From positions 1 to 64,000 of the forward strand of contig JANQED010000152.1 in assembly GCA_028278545.1 (NCBI GenBank): a stretch of 64,000 nt of DNA. Direction: 5' to 3'. Made by a program: the position numbers and the translations under genes. This DNA is from Anaerolineales bacterium (lineage in GTDB: Bacteria > Chloroflexota > Anaerolineae > Anaerolineales > UBA11858). The notes beneath the pieces are model-generated. The model was given only the letters and a program-made list of their open reading frames with translations, was not told where the DNA came from and did not search any database. Below, one piece after another: positions 47,916 to 56,602 of the stretch. Numbering within the stretch: the stretch's first letter is position 1; each line of letters begins with the position of its first letter.

Positions 47916-47996
47916 CCCCAGGGCATGAGCCCCGGGGTTGCGATAGGCAGGTAGAAATCCTGCCTATCGCATAACAAACCCTGATCAAGGGTTTGT
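47916..47996 (-). repeat. Three successive hairpins between folD and fhs
   Basis: CCCC-GGGC/GCCC-GGGG with one mismatch (47916-47937), a perfect 13-bp stem TGCGATAGGCAGG (47939-47951 with 47959-47971), and a perfect 9-bp stem ACAAACCCT (47974-47982 with 47988-47996). None has a proper T-run on the minus strand. They may set the fhs:folD ratio through mRNA processing. Confidence 0.75.
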
Positions 47997-48005
47997 CTGC
48001 ATTTC

Positions 48006-48896
48006 CTATACTTCAACTAGGCCATGGGCAATCTGCGCGGCGCGGACGGTGTTGCGCATCAGCATGGCGATAGTCATCGGGCCAACGCCGCCGGGAGACG
48101 GGGAAATATAGCCGGCGACTTCACTTACCTCGTCAAAGGCCACATCACCGGTCAAATAGTAGCCCTTCTCCTTGGTGTCATCATCAATGCGGTGGGTGCC
48201 CACATCAATGACCGCCGCGCCAGGTTTTACCCAATCTTTCTTGACCATTTCAACACGGCCTACTGCGGCGATCAGGACATCGGCATTGGCGCAAATTTCG
48301 GGCAGGTTCTTGGTGCGAGAGTGGCAGATGGTCACCGTAGCATTGCGCTTCACCAGCAGCAACGCGGCGGGCATCCCCACAATATTCGAGCGACCCAACA
48401 CGACCGCGTTAGCACCTTCGAGCTCGACACCGGTTTCGTCCAGCAGGTAGATGCAGCCATCAGGGGTGCAGGGCACGAACAGCGGCTCGCGTCCTTTCTG
48501 AGCCAGGCGGCCCATGTTGATAGGATGGAAGCCATCGACATCCTTCTCCACGCTGATCGTCCGCAGAACGGCTTCATCGTCGAGGTGCCAGGGGAGCGGC
48601 AACTGCACCAGGATACCGTTCACCTTGGGGTCATCGTTCAACTCTTTGACCAGCTTCTCAACTTCTTCCTGAGAAGCATCCTCGGGGAGCGAAAAGCTGA
48701 AAGATTCCATCCCCAGCTTCTTGCACATTCTTTGTTTCATGCCCACATATACTTCCGAGGCAGGGTCTGCGCCCACCAGAACAGTCGCCAGTCCCGGGGG
48801 AGTGTGTCCCTGCGCCACCAGCGCAGCGGTATCTTCAGCAGCCTTCGCACGCACTTTTGCAGCAATGGCTTTGCCATCAATGAGTTTAGCTGTCAT
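48006..48896 (-). CDS. folD: Methylene-THF dehydrogenase/methenyl-THF cyclohydrolase
   Basis: A 296-residue bifunctional enzyme joining 10-formyl-THF to methylene-THF. The cyclohydrolase residues are in SEVYVGMKQRMCKKLG (Tyr, Lys), the substrate loop is VNGILVQLPLPWHLD, and the NAD(P) site is VLGRSNIVGMPAALLL with TPDG before it. The signature PSPGGVGPMTIAML closes the protein. It stands upstream of fhs on the same strand, the usual pair in folate C1 metabolism. Confidence 0.97.
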   Translation of the reverse strand: MTAKLIDGKAIAAKVRAKAAEDTAALVAQGHTPPGLATVLVGADPASEVYVGMKQRMCKKLGMESFSFSLPEDASQEEVEKLVKELNDDPKVNGILVQLPLPWHLDDEAVLRTISVEKDVDGFHPINMGRLAQKGREPLFVPCTPDGCIYLLDETGVELEGANAVVLGRSNIVGMPAALLLVKRNATVTICHSRTKNLPEICANADVLIAAVGRVEMVKKDWVKPGAAVIDVGTHRIDDDTKEKGYYLTGDVAFDEVSEVAGYISPSPGGVGPMTIAMLMRNTVRAAQIAHGLVEV

Positions 48897-49256
48897 ATTT
48901 TGCTCCTATAGATGAGATTTATATACTGACGCTTGTTGAGAACATCACACTGCGAAGCATCGTGACATCTTCCCTACAAGCTTTCTTAACCAAATGAATG
49001 TTAACGTAAAAGGGAGGCGGCCTTCAAGTGGCATACCACCTAGAGTATTTCCCGCCCCTCAAACAGGACAAAATAACACGCCTGATCGACCTCAGGCGGC
49101 ATTTTTCCAAGCATCATTATCACTAAATTAGATATATTCGACAAGTTATTTTTGTCACGATATTAGCGAAGAACACAATATCTGGTCAGGACATGGCTCC
49201 ACTGGCACCAAGCGCGCCCATGACATTATCTCCTCTAGATAATGACTTAGCATATA
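48897..49256. other. Divergent control region between folD and panB
   Basis: AT-rich, no gene. It holds a 7-bp hairpin CGCCTGA/TCAGGCG (49079-49085 and 49092-49098) followed on the plus strand by GCATTTTT. No credible small ORF is visible. Confidence 0.5.
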
Positions 49257-49285
49257 TTGCACTCCAACTCTCTTTCGCGTACAAT
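49257..49285 (+). promoter_or_regulatory. Promoter of panB
   Basis: TTGCAC (49257-49262), 17 bases, TACAAT (49280-49285). Transcription would start near 49292 and give a leader of about 170 bases before panB. Confidence 0.65.
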
Positions 49286-49402
49286 AAAAACACAATGAGC
49301 AATTTCATCTCAAAGAAAACATCCGCTTTCTCCCGCCCATCTATTCGGAGTGAAATCTGCCGCTTATCTGAGATATGGATGCAGATGAGATTAGCGTATT
49401 CC

Positions 49403-49433
49403 AACCGTCAGAAAAGATGCTCTGGCGGTTTTT
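49403..49433 (+). terminator. Terminator-like hairpin in the panB leader
   Basis: AACCGTCAGA (49403-49412) pairs fully with TCTGGCGGTT (49421-49430, one G-U), then TTT. It sits after the promoter and 30 bases before the panB ATG, so it looks like a leader attenuator. Confidence 0.65.
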
Positions 49434-49463
49434 CAGTTCTGTTCAACTTACGGAGGCAAAAAC

Positions 49464-50315
49464 ATGTTAGATCGCAATAAAATCACCATTCGCACCCTCT
49501 TCGACAAAGTCTCTAAGGGAAAACCGATCTCGTGGCTGACGTGCTATGACTACCCCACCGCACATTTTCAGGAACAGGCCGGGATCGATATGATCCTGGT
49601 CGGCGATAGTTTGGGGATGACCATGCTGGGTTACGACACAACACTACCTGTGACCATGAACGACATGATCCGCCACACCCAGGCGGTGCGCCGGGGGGCA
49701 CCAACCGCCTTTTTGGTTGGTGATATGCCCTATATGAGCTACCAGCCCAGCAATGAGACCGCCATCCGCAACGCAGGGCGTTTTATGGCCGAAGCGGACT
49801 GCGATTCGATCAAATTAGAAGGCGGCGGAGAGATGGCCGACCGCATACAGGCCATCGCCAATGCCGGAATCCCAGCGATGGGACACCTGGGGTTGACCCC
49901 ACAAAGTGTCAGTGCCCTGGGTGGGTACCGGGTCCAAGGGCGCGGCGCATTGCAAGCCAAGAAGATCATCGACGATGCTAAAACCCTGGAAAACGCGGGA
50001 GCCTTCTCCATCTTGCTGGAAATGGTGCCTGACCGCGTGACCAAGATCATCACCGAACGCGCCGAAGACTGCATCATCATGAGCCTGGGTTCTGGCCCCC
50101 ACGCTCATGGTCAACTGCTAATCTATCACGATATGTTTGGCCTATATCCCAAATTCAAACCTCGCATGGCCAAGGTGTTCGGCAACGCCGGGGAAATCCT
50201 CCTCAAAGGCCTGACGCAATACGTAGAAGAAGTCACAGACAAGACCTTTCCACAGCCGGAGAACTGGTTCACGATCAAAGACGAGGACTACGACCAACTT
50301 CTTGAGTTGTTATAG
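49464..50315 (+). CDS. panB: 3-methyl-2-oxobutanoate hydroxymethyltransferase
   Basis: A 283-residue TIM-barrel enzyme of pantothenate (CoA) synthesis. It transfers a C1 unit from methylene-THF to ketoisovalerate. Conserved pieces include WLTCYDYPTA, ILVGDSLGM with the Mg-binding Asp, VGDMPYMSY, SIKLEGG and MGHLGLTPQS. CGGAGG precedes the ATG. It draws on the same folate pool as FolD. No panC is nearby. Confidence 0.96.
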   Translation: MLDRNKITIRTLFDKVSKGKPISWLTCYDYPTAHFQEQAGIDMILVGDSLGMTMLGYDTTLPVTMNDMIRHTQAVRRGAPTAFLVGDMPYMSYQPSNETAIRNAGRFMAEADCDSIKLEGGGEMADRIQAIANAGIPAMGHLGLTPQSVSALGGYRVQGRGALQAKKIIDDAKTLENAGAFSILLEMVPDRVTKIITERAEDCIIMSLGSGPHAHGQLLIYHDMFGLYPKFKPRMAKVFGNAGEILLKGLTQYVEEVTDKTFPQPENWFTIKDEDYDQLLELL

Positions 50316-50404
50316 GAGTAAACATCACCCCAAAGTCACGAAGAAATATTGAAAACCTTCGTGACTTTGTGTCTGGATAGCATTTTGTGATAGGAGATAC
50401 GCCG

Positions 50405-51667
50405 ATGAGCGAATTACTAGAAAGATTAAGAATTCCCACAACTCGGTTGGACGAAATTAACGCCGTTCTACTCAACCCGGATATGCGCGTGATGGCCGAT
50501 TTTCTCGAAGTGGTTGCTAAATACGGCACCCCTGAGGAGATCAACGCCAAATCTCGTGAAGCGCGCAAGCTCAGCAACCTGATGGCGCGGGTAAAAGACA
50601 CCAAACCTGAGTTCATCACCGACCTGGAATGGTTTATCGAGCAGCGCGACGCAGGCGCTTTCATCAGCGTGGACGATTATCGCCGCAAGGTGCTCGGCGG
50701 CAAAGCCGATACGACCGCCTTCTCCGATGAGTACGCCGTGACCCTCGAAATCAGTGCTCTGCAGTACTTTCCCTGGCTGCGCGCCGCTGCCGAGCGGGCC
50801 ATTGACAAAGGGATGCTCATGCCAAGCCGATTTATCCGTGTGCGCAAGATGAAAGAGCAAGAAGAAGACGGAGACCTGGCCGCTGTCGCTGCGGCAATGC
50901 AGATTTTCGGTGCATCTTATGTTGAAACCCTCGATACGAAAGGCACTGATGGTTCCAATGTCCATCTGGGCGGCCCAGAGACCATCACAGGCTACTTTGG
51001 GGGTGTCGGTCAACCCAATGCTCATGCCCTTAAGTGGCTGGATGAATTCCTGTACTATTACACTGAATACGGCGTCTACCAGGTGCTCAATATCAACCCC
51101 GGCACGGTGTTCTTAGGGTACATGCTTCACCGCCTGGGTGTGGATATCGAGTTCAAGATCTCGGTCTTCATGGGCAACGACAACCCCTACGCCGGGTTGT
51201 GGACCCTTTTGGGGGCCAAGCTCTTCGCGCGTGACGATGGCACCTCCCCATTGATCGGTTTCAACTGGTCGAATTCCGCCAACAACCAAACCATGGAGAT
51301 CACCGCCCAGTTCCGTAAAGATTGGGGCTTCGAGGATGTGGTGCGGTTCGAACATCATATTGTCGAAACTTACAAGAGCATCGTCATCCAGCCCTACAAC
51401 CGCCGTGATGAGTTGGTTGAAATCGCCGACCATGTGGCCAATATCTCCGCCAAGCACGAGGGAGGCGACCCGGAGATCGACAAGACGCGTGCCCATCCTT
51501 CCGACATACTGGACTATTTCCGCGACAAATCTGAAGTGATCGAGTCCGGCGACTGGGATGCCCTTCAACTCAACTTCCTGGACAAATTCGATGCCACCAA
51601 CAAGACTGCCTGGGCTTTGACAGAGAAGGGATTATCCTTCATCGCCGCACAGAACCTGCATACGTAG
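50405..51667 (+). CDS. Protein of unknown function, between panB and the methionine synthase-like gene
   Basis: A 420-residue soluble protein that I do not recognise. Its N-terminal 130 residues are helical (LLERLRIPTTRLDEINAVLL). The middle has strand-turn patterns suggestive of a barrel: SNVHLGGPETITGYFGG, VYQVLNINPGTVFLGY, EFKISVFMGNDNPYAGL and PLIGFNWSNSANNQTMEI. No cysteine cluster, P-loop or membrane segment is visible. ATG at 50405 with TAGGAGA upstream; an earlier ATG at 50387 is possible. Neighbours suggest a role in C1 or amino-acid metabolism, but this is not shown. Confidence 0.85.
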   Translation: MSELLERLRIPTTRLDEINAVLLNPDMRVMADFLEVVAKYGTPEEINAKSREARKLSNLMARVKDTKPEFITDLEWFIEQRDAGAFISVDDYRRKVLGGKADTTAFSDEYAVTLEISALQYFPWLRAAAERAIDKGMLMPSRFIRVRKMKEQEEDGDLAAVAAAMQIFGASYVETLDTKGTDGSNVHLGGPETITGYFGGVGQPNAHALKWLDEFLYYYTEYGVYQVLNINPGTVFLGYMLHRLGVDIEFKISVFMGNDNPYAGLWTLLGAKLFARDDGTSPLIGFNWSNSANNQTMEITAQFRKDWGFEDVVRFEHHIVETYKSIVIQPYNRRDELVEIADHVANISAKHEGGDPEIDKTRAHPSDILDYFRDKSEVIESGDWDALQLNFLDKFDATNKTAWALTEKGLSFIAAQNLHT

Positions 51668-51695
51668 CGAGAAAACACGGCAAACGGAGTTCCCA

Positions 51696-51818
51696 GTGAT
51701 TCCTCAACGAATGGAAGCTTTCATCAAAGGGCAGCTTCCCCAGCAGACATTCGAGAATCGCCCGATCAAGGATGGCAGCAAGCGTTACATCGAATTCGGT
51801 TTCTTGTTGAGGCTATAA
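51696..51818 (+). CDS. Possible 40-residue peptide gene
   Basis: A GTG with GGAG six bases upstream opens 40 codons (PQRMEAFIKGQLPQQTFENR and on) ending in TAA at 51816-51818. It lies 28 bases after the unknown gene and overlaps the -10 of the next promoter. No family resemblance; it could be chance. Confidence 0.3.
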   Translation: MIPQRMEAFIKGQLPQQTFENRPIKDGSKRYIEFGFLLRL

Positions 51819-51819
51819 T
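51814..51819 (+). promoter_or_regulatory. -10 element before the methionine synthase-like gene
   Basis: A perfect TATAAT, 33 bases before the GTG start. The -35 is poor. It could allow separate expression of the gene. Confidence 0.35.
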
Positions 51820-51851
51820 TCGAGCAAATCTACTGATAGGAGCCAACTCGC

Positions 51852-52892
51852 GTGCCCTTCAACCCCAACTTCTGGACGACCCTCAACGGCAGTATGCCGC
51901 ATATCAATACGGCTGAAATCTGCCAACGCATTGCGAATAGCCTGGACATTCCCGTCTGGCCGCAGATGCCCAGGCTGAATTTCCGCGAGAATATGTACAC
52001 CCAGTTCAGCGCTGCCCTGCCTGCCCTGGTGCTCGATGAGGACAACCAAAAAATCAGCTTTGACACTTCCCAGGATATCACCCCGGCTCTGGAGGCGTTC
52101 TATTCATCCTATTTGGAAGAGGATTTCGATTACTTCAGCCTCCCGCCCGACTACGCTGATGGTTTCTATACCATGCTGAAACAACTCAGTGGGACCCCAG
52201 GGGAGTGGGTCAAAGGGCAGGTCACTGGTCCCATCAGCGCGGGTCTGACCGTCACCGACCAGGATCTACGCGCCTCTCTCTACGATGAATTGTTGGCCGA
52301 TTCTCTGCTCAAGAACGCGGTTATGAACGCCCGTTGGCAAATTCGAACGCTGAAAACCGTCCGCTCCAAGGTGATGATCTTCGTCGATGAACCCTATATG
52401 GCCTCCTTTGGCTCGGCCTACATCAGCCTCGGCCGCCAGCAGGTCATCACCATGCTCGATGAAGTCTTCGAGGCCATCCACGCTGAGGGAGCGTTGGCCG
52501 GCGTGCATTGCTGCGCCAACACAGATTGGTCGGTGCTGCTGGATACCCAGGTTGATATCCTTAATATGGATGCCTATGGATACATCGAAAACCTGGCTCT
52601 GTACCCTGAAGAACTGCGAAGTTTCCTCGATCGCGGCGGGGTGATCGCCTGGGGGATTGTGCCCAGCACCGAAGAGATCGAGTCCGTCACCCCTAAAGGA
52701 CTTGCTGACCACCTACGAGCCGGGATCGAGCTGATTTGCAGCAAAGCTGCCGCCCGCGGGGTAGCCATTCACCCGGAAGAATTTCAGGAGCGCAGCTTGC
52801 TCACCCCCGCCTGCGGTCTTGGGCCGACAACGGTCGAAGTGGCTGACAAAGTGCTGCTTACCCTCCTAGAAACCGGGCGCATTCTTCGCTAA
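51852..52892 (+). CDS. mesB: Core (folate-independent) methionine synthase, MesB-like
   Basis: A 346-residue protein matching only the C-terminal catalytic barrel of MetE. The zinc ligands are H219 and C221 (VHCC) and C321 (TPACGLG), with a substrate-binding KVMIFVDEPYMASFGS. The MetE N-terminal folate domain is absent. The MesB family of such core synthases occurs in anaerobes with the Wood-Ljungdahl pathway and is predicted to take methyl from the corrinoid iron-sulfur protein; the acs operon in this window fits. GTG start with TAGGAG upstream. A related UROD/MetE-fold methyltransferase with another substrate remains possible. Confidence 0.8.
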   Translation: MPFNPNFWTTLNGSMPHINTAEICQRIANSLDIPVWPQMPRLNFRENMYTQFSAALPALVLDEDNQKISFDTSQDITPALEAFYSSYLEEDFDYFSLPPDYADGFYTMLKQLSGTPGEWVKGQVTGPISAGLTVTDQDLRASLYDELLADSLLKNAVMNARWQIRTLKTVRSKVMIFVDEPYMASFGSAYISLGRQQVITMLDEVFEAIHAEGALAGVHCCANTDWSVLLDTQVDILNMDAYGYIENLALYPEELRSFLDRGGVIAWGIVPSTEEIESVTPKGLADHLRAGIELICSKAAARGVAIHPEEFQERSLLTPACGLGPTTVEVADKVLLTLLETGRILR

Positions 52893-52933
52893 AAAACATC
52901 CAACGCTAAAACGTGCCAATTTCCTGTCTTGCC

Positions 52934-55384
52934 ATGACCTACACATTACAGTCCCCCTATCTCCAACTGACCCTCGACCCACAAGCCGCTACCTGGAATT
53001 TGTACAGTTCTCGGCGTAACGACCCTTACCTGGACGGCGTATCTGGACGGGTTCGCTACCGCCTCGGACGCAAGAAGTTCACCGCGCTGGAGGGATGGCG
53101 CAACCCTCAAGTCACACCGGGAGAGGGGATACCCTCCCCCCAGGGAGATTTGGGACAACTGCGGATGGAGATCGGCCCTGACAAGAACGGGATCATCTGT
53201 ACCCTGACGTTCGCCCTTCCTGAACAGCACCCGCTGATGCTTTGGAAGGTCGAAATCAACAACCAGGGCGTCAGACCCGTGCGCATCGAGCAGATCGAGA
53301 TGCTCTCGGCTGGTTTCTTTCCAAAAAAGCGGCTTCTGCCCCAGGCAGGGCCAGTGATGCTGCGCACCTCGATGCCGCCCAGCGACTGCGGCGTCATCCG
53401 CCCGCACCCAGACCCCGGCGAGTTGGCCTTCTTCTCCAACGGCTGGCAAACCTGGTCGCACACAGGCGCCTTCGGGGCCCGAGACCACTTCCAAAGGACT
53501 CGCCTGGGCTTCCTGACTGCCCCCATGTGGCACAACGCCGGGACTCCTCGCCCAAAAGAGCCTGGGTACTTTGCCAGCGATATGTTCGGCGTGCTCGGCG
53601 ACCGGGAACATCGCACCGGCATCCTGGCTGGATTCCTCTCCCAGAGGCAGCATTTTGGTTCTTTGCTGGCCCGCATAGACGAGCCGCTCTACCCGGCGCT
53701 ACGTTTGTGGGCAGACGGCGACCTGGCCCAGCTTGACCCCGGCGCGACCATAGATACCGACTGGGCGGTCATCCACTTTGTTGACATCGACGACCCCGAG
53801 CCCCTTGCGCCGTATCTGGAAGCAGTTTCACGAGAGCACGGAATCCCCAACTCTCAATTGGCAATTGCCGATTCTTTCACTGGTTGGTGTTCCTGGTATC
53901 ACTTCTACCAGGACATCTCTGAAGAGAAGATCCGCGCGAACCTTCAGGCGGCTGTTGAAACGCAAGAGACCGTGCCCCTCGATCTGATTCAGATCGACGA
54001 TGGCTTCGAGGCCCAAATCGGCGACTGGTTCGAGTTCGACCCTGGCTTCCCAGAGGGGGTCGTGCCTCTTGCCCGTGAAATTCAAGCAGCAGGATTCACT
54101 CCCGGGTTATGGTTGGCGCCCTTTATCGTCCACTCCAAATCCAGGCTGGCAAAAAATCACCCCGACTGGCTGCTGCGAAACCGCTGGGGCTTGCCGGTCA
54201 ATGCCGGGTTCGTATGGAACAACTTCAACAAAGCCCTCGACCTGACTCACCCCGAAGCACTCGAATACGCTCGCGATGTGGTGCGGACGGCAGCTCATGA
54301 ATGGGGATACCCTTACTTAAAGCTCGATTTCCTCTACGCTGCCGCTCTCAAGGGCCGTTTCCGCGACCCCACCAAGACCCGCGCCCAGGTGCTGCGAAAG
54401 GGTTTGGAAGTGCTGCGAGAGGCAGCAGGCCCCAATATCACCCTCTTGGGTTGTGGGTGTCCTCTGGGCTCAGCGATCGGTCTGGTGGATGCCATGCGCA
54501 TCGGCGCTGATGTGGCCCCTCGTTGGCTGCCCAAGGAAATGGGCCTCACAACCCCCATCCGGGACGAGACCCCTTTCCCATCCACCCGCAACGCGTTGCA
54601 GAACACGCTCACCCGCGCCTCACTGCACCAGCGTTGGTGGGTCAACGATCCTGATTGCCTGCTCATCCGGCCGGATTCCGATCTCACCCTCCCCGAGGTG
54701 CAGTCCCTGGCGACGGCCATCGCCCTGACCGGCGGAGCGCTGCTGCTCTCCGACGACCTCCCCCAACTACCCTCTGATCGTCTGCGCATCGCTGAACAAC
54801 TGCTGCCATTGATTGATCCTTCGACCAGCTTAGGACAAGGCCCCCGCGTGCTGGATTGGTTCGATGCTCCCATGCCTCGCCTGCTGCGTCTAGATTTGGA
54901 AAACAGCACCGGCCCCTGGCATTTATTGGCGATCTTCAACTGGGAGGACAAGTCCCAAGAGATCAGACTGCCCCTGGAGAGATTTGACCTGGACTCTGCA
55001 AAGAACTATCGCGCGCGCGCTTTTTGGGAAGGAAACTTGGGCCAGGTTTCAGGTGGTCTGCTTGACCTGGGCGCCATCCCGCCCCACGGAGTAAACCTTA
55101 TCGCCTTAAGGCCTGCCCCCACAGATGAGCCAATATACCTGGGAAGCGATCTGCACATCTCTCAGGGATTAGAAGTAACCCAATGGAGCGTCGCCACCCC
55201 CGAGGGAGTCCGCTTGCAGCTCGAAAGGCCAGGAAAAGCTCAGGGCGAGATTGAACTCTATCTGCCGCGCCTCCCCCAACGGGCAATCCTCGACCAAAAA
55301 GAAATCATCTGGCGTGCTACTGGCGAGGATCGCTACACCTTCCCCCTTGGTTTCGATCAAACCGCAGTGCTGGAAATCAAATGA
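52934..55384 (+). CDS. GH36-family glycosidase (alpha-galactosidase-like)
   Basis: An 816-residue glycoside hydrolase. An N-terminal beta-sandwich leads to a catalytic barrel: GWCSWYHFYQDIS, LIQIDDGFEAQIGDW, the nucleophile D465 in YLKLDFLYAA, and the acid/base D526 in MRIGADVAPRW. A C-terminal beta domain follows. No signal peptide, so it is intracellular. Typical substrates are alpha-galactosides such as raffinose or melibiose. The ATG at 52934 is preferred; the GTG at 52913 adds seven residues. Confidence 0.9.
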   Translation: MTYTLQSPYLQLTLDPQAATWNLYSSRRNDPYLDGVSGRVRYRLGRKKFTALEGWRNPQVTPGEGIPSPQGDLGQLRMEIGPDKNGIICTLTFALPEQHPLMLWKVEINNQGVRPVRIEQIEMLSAGFFPKKRLLPQAGPVMLRTSMPPSDCGVIRPHPDPGELAFFSNGWQTWSHTGAFGARDHFQRTRLGFLTAPMWHNAGTPRPKEPGYFASDMFGVLGDREHRTGILAGFLSQRQHFGSLLARIDEPLYPALRLWADGDLAQLDPGATIDTDWAVIHFVDIDDPEPLAPYLEAVSREHGIPNSQLAIADSFTGWCSWYHFYQDISEEKIRANLQAAVETQETVPLDLIQIDDGFEAQIGDWFEFDPGFPEGVVPLAREIQAAGFTPGLWLAPFIVHSKSRLAKNHPDWLLRNRWGLPVNAGFVWNNFNKALDLTHPEALEYARDVVRTAAHEWGYPYLKLDFLYAAALKGRFRDPTKTRAQVLRKGLEVLREAAGPNITLLGCGCPLGSAIGLVDAMRIGADVAPRWLPKEMGLTTPIRDETPFPSTRNALQNTLTRASLHQRWWVNDPDCLLIRPDSDLTLPEVQSLATAIALTGGALLLSDDLPQLPSDRLRIAEQLLPLIDPSTSLGQGPRVLDWFDAPMPRLLRLDLENSTGPWHLLAIFNWEDKSQEIRLPLERFDLDSAKNYRARAFWEGNLGQVSGGLLDLGAIPPHGVNLIALRPAPTDEPIYLGSDLHISQGLEVTQWSVATPEGVRLQLERPGKAQGEIELYLPRLPQRAILDQKEIIWRATGEDRYTFPLGFDQTAVLEIK

Positions 55385-55437
55385 TAGAATAGTTTTGGGG
55401 ATGGTTGACTTGAGGTTGCCTGATTAGGAGGCCCACC

Positions 55438-55551
55438 ATGAAGCGATCACACTTGCTTATCATCCTGGCAGGGTTCCAGCGCCTTTATGGTGCAACCTAT
55501 GGGCTGGCTGGATGGCGAAACGCTCACAGAGACGCCATGTCGCATCGTTGA
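55438..55551 (+). CDS. Possible 37-residue leader peptide
   Basis: AGGAGG stands 6 bases before an ATG that opens 37 codons (KRSHLLIILAGFQRLYGATY and on) and ends at TGA 55549-55551. The stop lies inside the terminator-like hairpin 55530-55561. The strong ribosome site and the overlap with the hairpin suggest a translated leader. It could also be the stub of a secreted protein, as the first part is hydrophobic. Confidence 0.4.
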   Translation: MKRSHLLIILAGFQRLYGATYGLAGWRNAHRDAMSHR

Positions 55552-55564
55552 CATGGCGTCTTTT
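55530..55564 (+). terminator. 12-bp terminator hairpin
   Basis: AGACGCCATGTC (55530-55541) and its exact complement (55550-55561) around an 8-base loop, then TTTT. It lies between the glycosidase and the CoA-transferase genes. Confidence 0.8.
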
Positions 55565-55623
55565 CAACTACATTCCCTCGGTCATTGAACACGTCACATT
55601 GAAAGATAACAAAGGAGAACTGC

Positions 55624-56598
55624 ATGAGACTACTTCAAGAAGGCATCGGCGACCTTCTCCAACCGCCGGATGTGAATGCCTTTCGAGATTGGAACCGCGA
55701 TAAATCCAAGAGCCTGATCGATAAACGCATGACCGAGGCCGAGGCGGTCAGTCAGTTCATTCACGAGGGAGACTATATCGGCACCGAACTCTACGGCACG
55801 GTGCGCTGTCCACTATCCATAGTCAATGAGATCATCCGCCAGGACATCAAGAACCTGCGCCTGGTCGGCCAGGGAGTCTATGAGACGGATGTCTTGCTGG
55901 CCGCCGGGTTGGTGAAAGAGATGGATTATACCTATATCGGCCTGGAACTTTACGGCATCTCGCACGTCATCCGCCGCGAGATCGACGCTGGCCGGGTTGA
56001 AAAGATCGTCGAGTGGAGCAATGGTGCTCTGGTGTGGCGTTTCAAAGCTGCCGCCATGGGGGTGCCTTTCATCCCGGTACGTTCCATGTTGGGCACCGAC
56101 ACTTTCAATTACAGCGCCGGCAAGTTAGTGGAGTGCCCTTACACCGGTGATCCCATCGCCCTGGTTCCAGCCCTGATCCTAGATGTGGGCATCATCCACG
56201 TGCATCGCGCCGACAAATACGGCAACTGTCAGATCGACGGCATCACCGGCTTCGCCTATGAGATGTCGCGCGCCTCCAAAACCCTGATCGTCAGCGCTGA
56301 GGAGATCATCCCCACCGAGGAGATCCGCCGCCAACCCGACCGCACCATCATCCCCTACTACCTGGTAGATGCGGTGGTACACACGCCCTTTGGGTCTCAT
56401 CCCGGCGAGATGTGCTATCTCTACGAGCGGGACGAAGAACACATCCAGCTCTGGGCGGAGGCATCCAAGAAGCCTGAAACAACCCAAGAATATCTGGAGA
56501 AATACATCTACAATCTCAAAGATCACCGGGCCTATTTAGAACTGATCGGGGAAGAACGCCTTAACCATCTCCAAGACATTGTTCCAAGTCGAGGGTAG
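55624..56598 (+). CDS. CoA-transferase subunit A (glutaconate CoA-transferase type)
   Basis: A 324-residue alpha subunit of a family I CoA-transferase. Recognisable pieces are AVSQFIHEGDYIGTELYGTV, LRLVGQGVYETDVLLAAG, VDAGRVEKIVEWSNGAL-like text and GITGFAYEMSRASKTLIVSAEE. With the next gene it would exchange CoA between carboxylic acids. The acid pair cannot be told. AAAGGAG precedes the ATG. Confidence 0.88.
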   Translation: MRLLQEGIGDLLQPPDVNAFRDWNRDKSKSLIDKRMTEAEAVSQFIHEGDYIGTELYGTVRCPLSIVNEIIRQDIKNLRLVGQGVYETDVLLAAGLVKEMDYTYIGLELYGISHVIRREIDAGRVEKIVEWSNGALVWRFKAAAMGVPFIPVRSMLGTDTFNYSAGKLVECPYTGDPIALVPALILDVGIIHVHRADKYGNCQIDGITGFAYEMSRASKTLIVSAEEIIPTEEIRRQPDRTIIPYYLVDAVVHTPFGSHPGEMCYLYERDEEHIQLWAEASKKPETTQEYLEKYIYNLKDHRAYLELIGEERLNHLQDIVPSRG

Positions 56599-56602
56599 AC
56601 CG

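Noticed and set aside
48024-48911. 295-codon plus-strand frame
   Set aside because: Antisense to folD, whose signature motifs are intact.
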